From Betaproteobacteria bacterium (GTDB lineage Bacteria; Pseudomonadota; Gammaproteobacteria; Burkholderiales; JACQAP01): DNA of 64,000 nt. The position numbers and the translations under genes were made by a program. Below the pieces are notes generated by a model, which saw nothing but the letters and a program-made list of their open reading frames with translations, ran no database searches and had not been told where the DNA came from. Positions within the stretch are counted from its first letter, which is position 1. Every line of letters begins with the position of its first letter. Below, piece by piece: positions 34,387 to 42,910 of this stretch. The stretch covers positions 310,001 to 374,000 of the forward strand of contig JACQAP010000019.1 in the NCBI GenBank assembly GCA_016194905.1, read 5' to 3'.

Positions 34387-34929
34387 TTGATCCATGACGT
34401 TGATCTCCTCGATCGTTTAAGCTCTTTCGCGGCCATCAAATTTAATGGGGAAGTTTTTCGTGCCACTAGGAAGAGCCTTGATCCTCTAACGCCTTCGGTT
34501 AATGGGGGACGTTGGGTTCCAAAGGGCGGTGTATCAGTTCTCTACACGAGCCTCACGAGAGAGGGGGCACTGGCCGAACTCTCTTTTCATTGGAGCCAAT
34601 TCAATCCTCTGCCCTCGAAGCCAGCAAATCTGCATCAAATGGCACTAACCACCCAAAGAACATTACGACTTCTGAAAGCGGATTTGGATTCGCTTAGCGT
34701 TGATTGGACCGAGTACCCGAGAATAAATTACGTTCGTACTCAGCAAATTGGTGCCGCCATCGCTTTCTTGGGGTGCGATGGACTCATAGCGCCATCAGCG
34801 AGATGGTCAACCGAGAATATGATGATTTTCACGGAAAATCACGATATTAACGAGAACGATTTAAGGCTTATCAGAACTGAAGAGGTCGAGTGGATTGCTT
34901 GGGCCAAGCAAAATGGCTTCATTGCCTAG
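34387..34929 (+). CDS. RES-domain toxin (NAD+-degrading type)
   Basis: A 180-residue RES-family protein. The conserved polar residues are visible: the arginine in VFRATRKS (R25), the GGRWVPKG segment with R42, the tyrosine in VLYTSLTREGALAELSFHW with nearby glutamates, and the serine in SARWSTENMM. Characterised RES toxins deplete NAD+ by phosphorolysis or hydrolysis. The start is a TTG at 34387 with an AAGGAG site eight bases upstream. Its stop overlaps the stop of the convergent cupin gene within a CTAG. The module looks intact and so potentially active. Confidence 0.92.
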   Translation: MIHDVDLLDRLSSFAAIKFNGEVFRATRKSLDPLTPSVNGGRWVPKGGVSVLYTSLTREGALAELSFHWSQFNPLPSKPANLHQMALTTQRTLRLLKADLDSLSVDWTEYPRINYVRTQQIGAAIAFLGCDGLIAPSARWSTENMMIFTENHDINENDLRLIRTEEVEWIAWAKQNGFIA

Positions 34930-35396
34930 TCCAGCGTGATGAACAACGACTTCCTCGGCTTTCCCGCCACGGCCCGGCTAATATGCCCCTGTCCGGTCGT
35001 GTCTTCGGCGAGCAGGACGTCGCCGCTGCGCAGAACGCGCTTCGTCCCGTCACCCACTTCGATTTCCACCTCGCCCTCCAGGTTCACTACGTATTGGCGC
35101 CGCGGCGCGGTATGAAAATCGTAGTTGTAATCTCCGCCGGTCTCGCGGAACACAATGCCGGTGGCTTTCATCAGCTCCGAGATGAAGCCGACCTTGCCGC
35201 CGCTTTTCAACGGAATCCGCACGTCCTCGAAATGGGACTGGTTGTCCGCTCCGGTATACAGACGGACGATGGCCATTGTTCTGTCTCCCGTGTCGGCTGC
35301 GATCGCTTCCGATTCCAGTACGATTCCGCCACCTATTCCTGCCAGAGATAGCAACATGATGATGAATCCCGGCAGCCCCTTCTTTTTCGTGGACAT
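34926..35396 (-). CDS. Membrane-anchored or exported cupin-domain protein
   Basis: A 156-residue protein. The N-terminus MSTKKKGLPGFIIMLLSLAGIGGGIVLESEAIAA is a signal or anchor helix. A single cupin barrel follows, with GDYNYDFHTAPRRQYVVNLEGEVEIEVGDGTKRVLRSGDVLLAEDTTGQGH. The two cupin motifs carry histidines that could bind a metal. The ATG at 35396 has an AAGGAA site. Substrate and role are unknown; it is convergent with the RES toxin and likely belongs to the core genome rather than the island. Confidence 0.8.
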   Translation of the reverse strand: MSTKKKGLPGFIIMLLSLAGIGGGIVLESEAIAADTGDRTMAIVRLYTGADNQSHFEDVRIPLKSGGKVGFISELMKATGIVFRETGGDYNYDFHTAPRRQYVVNLEGEVEIEVGDGTKRVLRSGDVLLAEDTTGQGHISRAVAGKPRKSLFITLD

Positions 35397-35471
35397 GGCA
35401 GTTCCTTGAAGTTGAACAGATGGTGAAAGCCTCATTATCTTGCCGTCGCAAGGCTGGAATTGTTAATACGC

Positions 35472-36836
35472 TCACTGCGCCAACTCCACCTCCGCCACCG
35501 GCGCAAACAACTGTTCCATCTCCCGCCGCACCTTTACCGCGTAACTGGATTCATCGACTGCTACATCGGCCCAGCGCACTGGCTGGCCGGCTGCAACAGG
35601 CCTGAGCACTTTCACGCCGTGCGCCAGGCCGAGCGGCAGTGCGCCGATTTTGAGCGACGCCTCGGCCGGCATGAGCTTGCCGACCACCGTGTAACCGCCT
35701 TCACCGTCGAGGATCTCTCCGCCTCGGAGGTCGCGCTTGGCGGTCGCCACCACGTCGGCACGGAACCCGGTGGGGCAGCCAGTCGATTCGCCGCGCAGAC
35801 CGACCGAAGCGACCGAGATCCCTACTTCCAGGCCGATCAGGTGCCAGCGCTTGTACAGGCAGGCATAGCGGCCCGAAGAGTCGGTGCGCACCATGTATTC
35901 CTTGAAACAGTTGCGGATGTATTCCGTCTCGCCTTCGAACACCACGAATACCCCGAAACGAATGTCGTAGGGAATGGCCCGCCCGTCGGTCTCGAGCGAC
36001 GAGATCACCTCCACCTGGCCCTTGTGATGCAGATGTCCGCCTTCGGATTTCGGGCGCATCACGTTGGGAATATCATCGACGCTCGCGGGCGGAAAAAGCA
36101 AGCCGTAAGGCGCGGGCGTGAGCCCGGTCGCATTGCACACGGCGGTGCTCTCGATGGCCGGCTTCGAACCATCGAGGAAAGAATTGAACATTTTCGGATT
36201 CAGCCCGCCGATCCTTGCCTGCTCCGTCGTCAGCCCGTAGTAGCCCCACACCGTTTCCGGCGTCGACTGCACGAAGTGCGGCAACCACTTGTGACCACGG
36301 CCCGCGGCAACCACGTTGAAGCCGGCTGCGCGCGCCCAGTCGACGAGATCGCAAATCAGCGCAGGCTGGTCGCCATAGGCCAGGCTGTAGACCACGCCCG
36401 CTTCCGTGGCGCGTCGCGCCAGCAGCGGTCCGCACATCGCGTCCGCTTCCACGGTAACCATCACTACATGCTTGCCATGCTTGAATGCGGTCAGCGCGTG
36501 TTCGACCGCGGCGATCGGATTGCCCGTGGCTTCGACGACGATGTCGATCAGCGGATGCGCAATGAGCGCCAGCCAGTCGTCGCCCACATGCGTGAGTCCG
36601 GAGGAAAACGCAGCGTCCAGCGATGCAGCGGCATAGCGCTCCGGATTCCAGCCGACCCGCTGCAGGTTGGTTTTCGCGTTTGCCGGCGACAGATCCGCGA
36701 TGCCGGCAAGGTGCAGGCCGGGTGTCTTGGGCACTTGCGCCAGATACATGGCGCCGAATTTTCCGGCGCCGACCAGACCGACGCGCAACGGCTTGCCCTG
36801 GGCTTCGCGCTCGCGAAGTTTGGCGTATAGATTCAT
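35472..36836 (-). CDS. NAD(P)-binding oxidoreductase with C-terminal SAF domain (homoserine-dehydrogenase-like)
   Basis: A 454-residue protein. The N-terminal Rossmann domain has RVGLVGAGKFGAMYLAQV (about 18-35), and VVEATGNPIAAVEHALTAFKHGKHVVMVTVEADAMCG follows the homoserine dehydrogenase pattern. A SAF domain lies near the C-terminus, with VVATAKRDLRGGEILDGEGGYTVVGKL. Such proteins are often misnamed as FlgA-like. The reaction is unknown; they typically occur in catabolic operons for sugar acids or osmolytes. It lies 12 bases downstream of the EctD-like dioxygenase gene and is surely cotranscribed. Confidence 0.85.
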   Translation of the reverse strand: MNLYAKLREREAQGKPLRVGLVGAGKFGAMYLAQVPKTPGLHLAGIADLSPANAKTNLQRVGWNPERYAAASLDAAFSSGLTHVGDDWLALIAHPLIDIVVEATGNPIAAVEHALTAFKHGKHVVMVTVEADAMCGPLLARRATEAGVVYSLAYGDQPALICDLVDWARAAGFNVVAAGRGHKWLPHFVQSTPETVWGYYGLTTEQARIGGLNPKMFNSFLDGSKPAIESTAVCNATGLTPAPYGLLFPPASVDDIPNVMRPKSEGGHLHHKGQVEVISSLETDGRAIPYDIRFGVFVVFEGETEYIRNCFKEYMVRTDSSGRYACLYKRWHLIGLEVGISVASVGLRGESTGCPTGFRADVVATAKRDLRGGEILDGEGGYTVVGKLMPAEASLKIGALPLGLAHGVKVLRPVAAGQPVRWADVAVDESSYAVKVRREMEQLFAPVAEVELAQ

Positions 36837-36848
36837 TCCGTTCTCCGA

Positions 36849-37691
36849 TTACGCGGCCGCGAGCGGTTTGAGCGCTTCTTCGGGCGTGCCGTCTTTCCAC
36901 GGCAGCGACACATCGTAGTCCTTCACCAGGCAATCATCGGGCAGGCACTCGATCGGCGTGAAGTCGCGGTGAGCGATGTATTCGGGGCGCTTGAAACGCC
37001 GGATGTGGTTGGAAACCGCGCACAGGCTCAGATAGACGTTGATGCGATCCCACGGCGACAGGTTGCAGTTCGATGCATGCACCAGGCAGGAGTGGAACAG
37101 GATCATCGACCCCGCCGGGCCCTTCGGGGCGACGATGCCGCCGCGTTCGACCAGCTTGCGGATGGTGTCGTGATTGATGGTCCACAACGGATAGCTGGTG
37201 GTCGACGTATCGTGTTGCGCGTCGAGTACGCCGAGCTTGTGGCTGCCGGGAATGAACATCAGCGGGCCGTTGAACTCGTTCACTTCGCCGAGGAAGATTG
37301 CCACGTTCATCGCCCGCGGCTCGGGCATCTGATCGTCGTTCTTCCAGGTGCCGTAGTCCTGATGCCACTGCCAGACGTCGCCGTCGAAGGCCATCTTGCC
37401 GTTGACCTTGAACTGATGCATGTACACCGCCTCACCGATAATTTGCCGGATCGGCTCGACCATGCGCGGATGACGGGCGAGTTTCGCGAACTGGCGGTTG
37501 TACATGTGTGCGGCAAAGTTGGTGCGCACCGCATCGCTGCCTTTCTCGCGAATGTTCTCCGCACGGCGCTGGGCGTAAAGCGCGGGAACTTCATTCAGCA
37601 GAACTTTGACCTCTTCGGGCGTGAACAGACTCGGGAAAAACAGATACCCGTCGCGGTCGAATTGTTCGCTTTGCTCTTTGCTGAGTTTCAT
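36849..37691 (-). CDS. Phytanoyl-CoA dioxygenase family protein, EctD-like Fe(II)/2-oxoglutarate oxygenase
   Basis: A 280-residue non-haem iron dioxygenase. The iron ligands are H110 and D112 in WQWHQDYGTWK, and H205 in FHSCLVHASN; the 2-oxoglutarate arginine is R216 in WDRINVY. The HxDxxTW context is the ectoine-hydroxylase type. No ectABC genes are in the window, so ectoine need not be the substrate. The ATG at 37691 has a GGGAGGAG site. It forms an operon with the downstream SAF oxidoreductase, and the GntR regulator gene lies 56 bases upstream on the same strand. Confidence 0.88.
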   Translation of the reverse strand: MKLSKEQSEQFDRDGYLFFPSLFTPEEVKVLLNEVPALYAQRRAENIREKGSDAVRTNFAAHMYNRQFAKLARHPRMVEPIRQIIGEAVYMHQFKVNGKMAFDGDVWQWHQDYGTWKNDDQMPEPRAMNVAIFLGEVNEFNGPLMFIPGSHKLGVLDAQHDTSTTSYPLWTINHDTIRKLVERGGIVAPKGPAGSMILFHSCLVHASNCNLSPWDRINVYLSLCAVSNHIRRFKRPEYIAHRDFTPIECLPDDCLVKDYDVSLPWKDGTPEEALKPLAAA

Positions 37692-37747
37692 CCGACTCCT
37701 CCCTGGGTCTTTAAATATGTGAGTGGGTCTTTTGTGCAAGTTCCGAA

Positions 37748-38416
37748 TCAGGACGCTTCGCGCACGTGCCGGCCGAGCTCCTGCACAAGATGCTGTCCGG
37801 CTTCCTCGCCGTGCCGGCGAGCGAGCCGTTCGGCTCGATCCGCATCGCCGCGGTTGATGGCCTTGAGGATCGCCTCATGTTCATCCCAGACCGTGTCGCG
37901 CACCCCCGCCTGCTGCAACACCACACCCATGGCGCGGCGGATGTGCCGCCAGTGATGGCTGGCACTTTGCGCGATCAGCGGATTGCGGGACGCGCTGTAG
38001 ATCAGATTGTGAAAGCGCATGTCGGCATCGATCATTGCGCCGATGCGTGAACCCTTGATCGCCTTGCGTCCTTCGGCAATCACGCCCAGGTCGATCCGGC
38101 TTTTCGACAGCGCGGCCTGCCGCGCCGCCAGTCCGTCGAGAGCCGACCGCACCTCATATATGTGCGAAAGGGTCTGTGCGCCAAGCGGCAATACCATCAG
38201 CCCGCGGCGGCCGGTATCGATCACGAAGCCGTCCTTCTTGAGCATGCGCAATGCCTGCAGGACAGGCTGTCGGGAAACATGAAGCGTGGCGGCCAGATCC
38301 TCCTGCGTAAGCCGCGCCCCCGGGGCAAGGTCGCCATCGCAAATGGCATTGAGCAGGCGCTGGTACACCTGATCGGTCAGGTCGGGAACAAGCCGGATGG
38401 GACTGATGGACGCCAT
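37748..38416 (-). CDS. GntR/FadR (FCD)-family transcriptional regulator
   Basis: A 222-residue regulator. The winged helix-turn-helix (about 8-75) is LTDQVYQRLLNAICDGDLAPGARLTQEDLAATLHVSRQPVLQALRML. The all-helical FCD domain follows, with metal/ligand residues in DADMRFHNLIYSAS and the HWRHIRRAM segment. The start at 38416 (MASISPIRL) is preferred over codons within the upstream region. It leads the dioxygenase/oxidoreductase operon and probably controls it and itself. The inducer is unknown. Confidence 0.9.
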   Translation of the reverse strand: MASISPIRLVPDLTDQVYQRLLNAICDGDLAPGARLTQEDLAATLHVSRQPVLQALRMLKKDGFVIDTGRRGLMVLPLGAQTLSHIYEVRSALDGLAARQAALSKSRIDLGVIAEGRKAIKGSRIGAMIDADMRFHNLIYSASRNPLIAQSASHHWRHIRRAMGVVLQQAGVRDTVWDEHEAILKAINRGDADRAERLARRHGEEAGQHLVQELGRHVREAS

Positions 38417-38446
38417 GGATCGACTCGAAATCTCAATTCCGATTAT

Positions 38447-38454
38447 TGTATACA
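38447..38454. promoter_or_regulatory. Candidate FCD-regulator operator TGTATACA
   Basis: The perfect palindrome TGTATACA lies in ATTGTATACAGAAT, about 30 bases upstream of the GntR gene start. FadR/VanR-type regulators often bind TNGTNNACNA-like palindromes, so autoregulation is likely. Single site, inferred. Confidence 0.45.
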
Positions 38455-38647
38455 GAATCCAAAACGCGGCAACAGGTCCGATGGCCGGGCGGACCCGAGC
38501 GCGCTGGCGTGGCGTAACGACAGGCAACGATGCTTGCGACGCCTGTCAACCGCCCGACCCGCGTTCCGTTGTTGGACTTGCAATTCCGGCCGGCGCAAAA
38601 GCGCTCGACCCATTACCGCGACCTATTTTGATAGCGAGGAGAAATCA

Positions 38648-39241
38648 ATGCGAATTCGACTAACTGCAATCGCCGCCGCACTTGCCGCGTGCACGATCGC
38701 GGCCGCCGCCCATGCGCAGAACACCGCCGATGTTGTGCAGCGCGACGTGAACCAGCAGAACCGCATCGAGCAAGGCCTGAAATCCGGCGAACTGACGACG
38801 AAGGAAGCCGGCAAGCTCGAGCGCGAAGAATCGCACATCGACAAGATGGAATCGAATGCGCTGAGGGACGGCAAAATGACCAATGCGGAAAAGCGCCGCA
38901 TCGAACGCGCTGAAAATCAGGCGAGCAAGGATATTTATCGCGAGAAGCACGACGCCCAGACCGGTAATCCGAATTCCGCGTCGTCACAGCGCATGCAAGC
39001 CGACGTGCAGCGCAACGCCAATCAGGAGCAGCGCATTGAAAACGGCGTCAAGAACGGATCGTTGACCAACCGCGAGGCCGCAAACCTCGAGCGCGGACAG
39101 GCACGCGTCGATCGCAAGGAGGCAAGCGCCGCCGCAGACGGCCATGTGGGTGTCGGCGAGCAACGGCGCGTCCAGTCCGCGGAGAACCGCCAGAGCAGAC
39201 GCATCCATCGCGAAAAGCACAACGACCGCGAGCGCAACTGA
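38648..39241 (+). CDS. Exported charged protein made of two tandem repeats
   Basis: A 197-residue protein. The signal peptide is MRIRLTAIAAALAACTIAAAAHA. The mature part consists of two related units of about 70 residues: VQRDVNQQNRIEQGLKSGEL...ASKDIYREKHD, then VQRNANQEQRIENGVKNGSL...QSRRIHREKHN. Each is strongly helical and charged (E, R, K, Q, N) with a DGK/DGH turn. The duplication is clear by eye. No function is assigned; similar small periplasmic proteins are widespread in betaproteobacteria. A strong terminator follows, so it is probably a single-gene transcript. Confidence 0.85.
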   Translation: MRIRLTAIAAALAACTIAAAAHAQNTADVVQRDVNQQNRIEQGLKSGELTTKEAGKLEREESHIDKMESNALRDGKMTNAEKRRIERAENQASKDIYREKHDAQTGNPNSASSQRMQADVQRNANQEQRIENGVKNGSLTNREAANLERGQARVDRKEASAAADGHVGVGEQRRVQSAENRQSRRIHREKHNDRERN

Positions 39242-39260
39242 GTTCCAGGCAGCACAAATA

Positions 39261-39293
39261 AAGCCGCAGGGTGCCAGCCCTGCGGCTTTTTTG
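39261..39293 (+). terminator. Rho-independent terminator
   Basis: AAGCCGCAGGG and CCCTGCGGCTT form an 11-bp stem with a short loop, followed by a T-run. It ends the repeat-protein transcript 20 bases after its stop and, being nearly symmetric, may also serve the convergent aldo/keto reductase gene. Confidence 0.92.
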
Positions 39294-39306
39294 TTTGCGA
39301 TGGAAT

Positions 39307-40341
39307 CTACTTGCTCGCGCTTACGCCCGCACCGGTGCCAGCAACCTGCACATTCGGACGATAACCCGACGGTTTGTCGCCCACGGTGGCGCCACCGTGC
39401 AGCATCGCCTGGATCTCGTTGCTGAAGAAGGTGTACGGGAACCGCACCTGCGGTGCGCTGACGGCATCGAGCCGCGCGACGAGCTCGGCCGGCAAGGAGA
39501 AATCGAGCGCCTGCAGGGTATCGTCGAGCTGCGCGAGTTTCGTTGCGCCGAGGATGACCGACGCCACCGCCGGCCGGTTTGCGACCCAGTTGATCGCGAC
39601 CTGAGCCATCGGCCGGCCGACAGCCTTCGCAACGGCTTCCAGTTCGGCCACGATGCGCCAGTTCTGTTCGGTGAATTTCGCAAAGGCGGGATTGCTGGTG
39701 CCCTGCATGGTCTTCAGTCTTCCGTGGGCAAGCGTCGAAGCATCTTTGCCCGGCCGGTATTTGCCGCTCAGCAGACCGCTGCCCAGCGGGCTCCACACCA
39801 TGATGCCCATGCCGTTGTCGGCAGCCAGCCGGGTGTATTCGAATTCCAGGTTGCGTTCGACCAGCGAATATTCCAGTTGCAGTGCGCTCGCCGGCTCATA
39901 GCCTCGAAACTCGGCGACGGTTTGCGCGCGCGATGCATACCAGGCCGGCACGTCGCTTAAGCCGACGTGGCGCACCTTGCCCTGGCTGACCAGATCGTCG
40001 AACGTGCGCATGACTTCTTCGGCAGGCGTGACCTGGTCCCAGGTATGCAGCAGATAGAGGTCGATGTAGTCGGTCTTGAGCCGGCGTAGCGAACCCTCCA
40101 CCGCACGCAGGATGTTCTTGCGGCCGTTGCCGCCGGCATTCGGATTGCCGGGTTGCGCGTTGTAGCTGAACTTGCTCGCCAGCACGACCTGGTCCCTGGC
40201 CTTGCGCTCCGCGATGAACTCGCCGAGCCATTGCTCGCTGGTGCCGCCGGTGTAGAGGTCGGCGGTATCGATGAAGTTTCCGCCGGCGTCGAGGTAACGG
40301 TTGAACATGGCGCGGGCGGTCACGGATCTTCTCGAGGCCAC
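39307..40341 (-). pseudogene. Aldo/keto reductase lacking its N-terminal end
   Basis: The frame encodes 344 residues similar to NADP-dependent aldo/keto reductases from about residue 9: ARAMFNRYLDAGGNFIDTADLYTGG onward. The catalytic Asp/Tyr (DTADLY), Lys (ASKFSY) and His (LLHTWD) segments are intact. The usual first 35-40 residues (the LGRSGLKVSxLxLGTMTFG hairpin and first strand) are missing. They are replaced by a few residues read antisense to the LysR fragment. An ATG at 40341 could still start a shortened protein, but the lost strand makes a stable barrel unlikely. The break coincides with the broken 5' end of the divergent LysR gene. Confidence 0.75.
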
Positions 40342-40993
40342 CGACCTGCTGAACCGCTACCGTGAGCGCCCGGCGGGCCTGCTGCGCATCAATCTTTCAC
40401 GGCTGGCTTACGTGATGCTTTTCCGCAAGGTGCTGCCGGCGTTTCTCACCAGCTACCCGGAAATCCAGGTCGAGCTGTCGCTGGACGAAGGCTTCGCCGA
40501 TATCGTCGGCGACGGATTCGATGCCGGCATCCGCCTTGGCGAATCGGTGCAGAAGGACATGGTGGCCGTGCCTGTCGGCGGCGAAGTCCAGGTCGTCGTA
40601 GTCGGGTCGCCGGAGTATTTCCGGCGCTTGAAGCCGCCGAAGACGCTCGAGGATCTCAAGCAACACAACTGCATTCGTTTCCGCTATGTCACCAGCGGCG
40701 CAATCTACCGCTGGGAATTCGTCGACAAAGGACGCGACGTCGAATTCGAGACGAAAGGCAATCTCACGATCAACGACGCGGTCATGGCGACGCAGGCTGC
40801 GCTCGAAGGCGTTGGCCTGCTATACACCTACGAAAGCGCGGTGGCGGAGTATCTGAGGGACAAACGGCTGCGCAAAGTGCTCGAACCCTACTGCCCGCGC
40901 TATCCGGGCTTCTATCTTTACTACCCCTCGAGAAAGCACATGCCGCTGAAGCTGCGGCGCTTCATCGATTTCGTGTCCGAAAAGCTGTCATAG
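40301..40993 (+). pseudogene. LysR-family regulator fragment lacking the DNA-binding domain
   Basis: The frame encodes the linker and effector domain of a LysR regulator: EATDLLNRYRERPAGLLRINLSR, then PEIQVELSLDEGFADIVGDGFDAGIRLGES, and DAVMATQAALEGVGLLYTYE to the end. The N-terminal helix-turn-helix (about 70-80 residues) is absent, so it cannot act as a regulator. Homology starts at about 40310, where the divergent aldo/keto reductase homology also starts. A single deletion removing both 5' ends and the shared promoter region explains both. The 3' end overlaps the convergent phaC end by a few bases. Confidence 0.8.
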
Positions 40994-42862
40994 GCCGGCG
41001 CCTGGCTGTTCCTTCTTGCCTGCAGGTCTGCGCGGCTTCGCTTTCTTGGCCTCCTTCGACGGCGGAGGCGCATCGAGACGCAGGCTGGCGTAACTGCCCG
41101 GCGCGTCTTCAATGAGCTTCAGTCCGGCGCCGGGGATGCGCGCCGTCACCTTCTCGCCGCCGAAGGCGGCGATCCATGCGCTCCAGTCGGTCCACCAGGA
41201 TCCGGGATGCTTCTCGGCGGTGGACAGCCATTCGTCCGCGGTATCGCGTAGCCTGTCGTTGGTCCAGTACCAGTATTTGTTTGCCGACGGCGGGTTGACG
41301 ACGCCGGCGATATGGCCGGAGCCGCCGAGCGTAAACCGCACCGGGCCGTTCAACAACTGGGCGCCGAGGTAAGTTGTCTTCCACGGCGCAATGTGGTCTT
41401 CGATCGTGGAGATGAAATAGGCCGGGACATCGATTCTCGACAGGTCTATCGGTTCACCGGCCAGCGTAATGCCGCAGGGTTCGCGCAATTTGTTCCCGAT
41501 GTACATGTTGCGCAAATAGAAAGTATGCATCTTTGCCGGCATGCGGGTCGCATCCGAATTCCAGTACAGCAGGTCGAACGGAAACGGTTCCTTTCCCAAC
41601 AGGTAGTTGTTTACCACGAAGGACCAGATCAGATCGTTGGCGCGCAACATGTTGAAGGTCGACGCCATGTCGGAGCCCTCCAGGTAGCCTCGCTCCGCCA
41701 TTTTCTTCTCGAGGTTGTCGACCGCTTCCTCGTCGACGAACACGCCCAGTTCGCCGGGTTCCGAGAAATCGATCAGCGTGGTGAAAAAGGTAACGCTTTT
41801 CACCCGGCGTTCACCTTTTGCTGCCATCCACGCCAGCAGGGACGCGGTGAGCGTGCCGCCCAGGCAATAGCCGATCATGTTGATCTCGTGTTCGCCGGTC
41901 GCTTTTTCTATCGCATCCAGCGCGGCGCGCGGACCCTCCAGCAGGTAATCGTCGAAGGTCTTGTTCGCGTGCTTTTCGTCCGGGTTCACCCAGGAAATCA
42001 CGAATACCGTGATGCCCTGGTCCAGCGCGAAGCGGATGAAGGAATTCTTCTCCCGCAGGTCGAGGATGTAATACTTGTTGATCCAGGGCGGCACAATCAG
42101 CAGCGGAGTCTTGTAGACCTCGCTCGTGGTCGGCTGGTACTGGATCAGCTGCATCAGGTCATTCTGGAATACCACCTTGCCGGGCGTGCTGGCGACGTCC
42201 TCGCCCATCTTGAACGCTTTGGGGTCGGTCATACTGATGGCCAGCTTGCCGTCGCCGCGATCGATGTCCTGCAGCAGATGATTGAGGCCGTCAAGCAGAT
42301 TCTTGCCGCCGGTCTCGATCGTGGTTTTAAGCACCTCCGGATTGGTCAACACGAAATTGGTCGGCGCGAGCGCGTCGATGTACTGCCGGGTGAAGAACTT
42401 CACCTTGCGCGCCGTCTGGGGATCGAGCCCTTCGACTTCAGACACCGATTTCTGGATATTCTGCGCGGCGATCAGATACGACTGCTTGATGTAATCGAAC
42501 ACCAGGTTGTTCTGCCACAACGCGCTCGTGAAACGGTTGTCTGACTTGCCGGGTTCCGCCACTGCTGGCGCTTCGCCGCCCGAGGCCTTGAGCACGGTGT
42601 TCTGCCAGAGCGAGAAATAGTCCTGCCACATGCGCAGCGACATCTCCGCCAGCTTGAACGGATCGCTCATCAGCTTGCCCGCGAGTTCGGAGAAGGCCTT
42701 GCCGACACCGAGTTCATCGGTCGGCTCCTCACCGGCATGCCTGGCCTGTTCGGCGAGGCGGGTTTCGACCAGATGTTTGCTGCGCAGCGCAATTTCCGCG
42801 AAGATTCTCGCGATGTCGGTCGGATCGGTGGATGCGGGCTGGGCGGGTTTTTCTTCGGCCAT
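40988..42862 (-). CDS. phaC: Class I poly(3-hydroxyalkanoate) synthase
   Basis: A 624-residue polymerase of (R)-3-hydroxyacyl-CoA, forming PHA granules. The lipase-box-like nucleophile is C333 in NMIGYCLGGTL. The catalytic aspartate is in STIEDHIAPW and the histidine in GGSGHIAGVVN. The N-terminal PhaC domain contains the KSYLIAAQNIQKSVSEVEGLD region, and the terminus WWTDWSAWIAAFGGEKV is typical. The C-terminal basic tail (KEAKKAKPRRPAGKKEQ) is longer than usual. No phaA/phaB partners adjoin it. The Nit1 cluster elsewhere in the window has been linked to PHB accumulation in cyanobacteria, an interesting but unproven connection. Confidence 0.96.
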   Translation of the reverse strand: MAEEKPAQPASTDPTDIARIFAEIALRSKHLVETRLAEQARHAGEEPTDELGVGKAFSELAGKLMSDPFKLAEMSLRMWQDYFSLWQNTVLKASGGEAPAVAEPGKSDNRFTSALWQNNLVFDYIKQSYLIAAQNIQKSVSEVEGLDPQTARKVKFFTRQYIDALAPTNFVLTNPEVLKTTIETGGKNLLDGLNHLLQDIDRGDGKLAISMTDPKAFKMGEDVASTPGKVVFQNDLMQLIQYQPTTSEVYKTPLLIVPPWINKYYILDLREKNSFIRFALDQGITVFVISWVNPDEKHANKTFDDYLLEGPRAALDAIEKATGEHEINMIGYCLGGTLTASLLAWMAAKGERRVKSVTFFTTLIDFSEPGELGVFVDEEAVDNLEKKMAERGYLEGSDMASTFNMLRANDLIWSFVVNNYLLGKEPFPFDLLYWNSDATRMPAKMHTFYLRNMYIGNKLREPCGITLAGEPIDLSRIDVPAYFISTIEDHIAPWKTTYLGAQLLNGPVRFTLGGSGHIAGVVNPPSANKYWYWTNDRLRDTADEWLSTAEKHPGSWWTDWSAWIAAFGGEKVTARIPGAGLKLIEDAPGSYASLRLDAPPPSKEAKKAKPRRPAGKKEQPGAGL

Positions 42863-42910
42863 GTGGCTAAGCTAGGGCGAAGTTCGAAACAGTGCAAGCC
42901 CGATGACGAT

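Noticed and set aside
34011-34929. Prophage or integrative element boundary at the island
   Set aside because: No integrase, tRNA end, direct repeats or phage structural genes were seen; only composition and a toxin-antitoxin pair support transfer.
36849-37691. Ectoine hydroxylase ectD as a firm gene name
   Set aside because: The iron-site context is similar, but no ectoine genes are present and the neighbours are a SAF oxidoreductase and a GntR regulator, so the substrate is left open.
39307-40341. Aldo/keto reductase as a normal intact gene
   Set aside because: The length is acceptable, but the first barrel strand and hairpin are missing and the 5' end coincides with a truncated LysR gene, so I call it broken.
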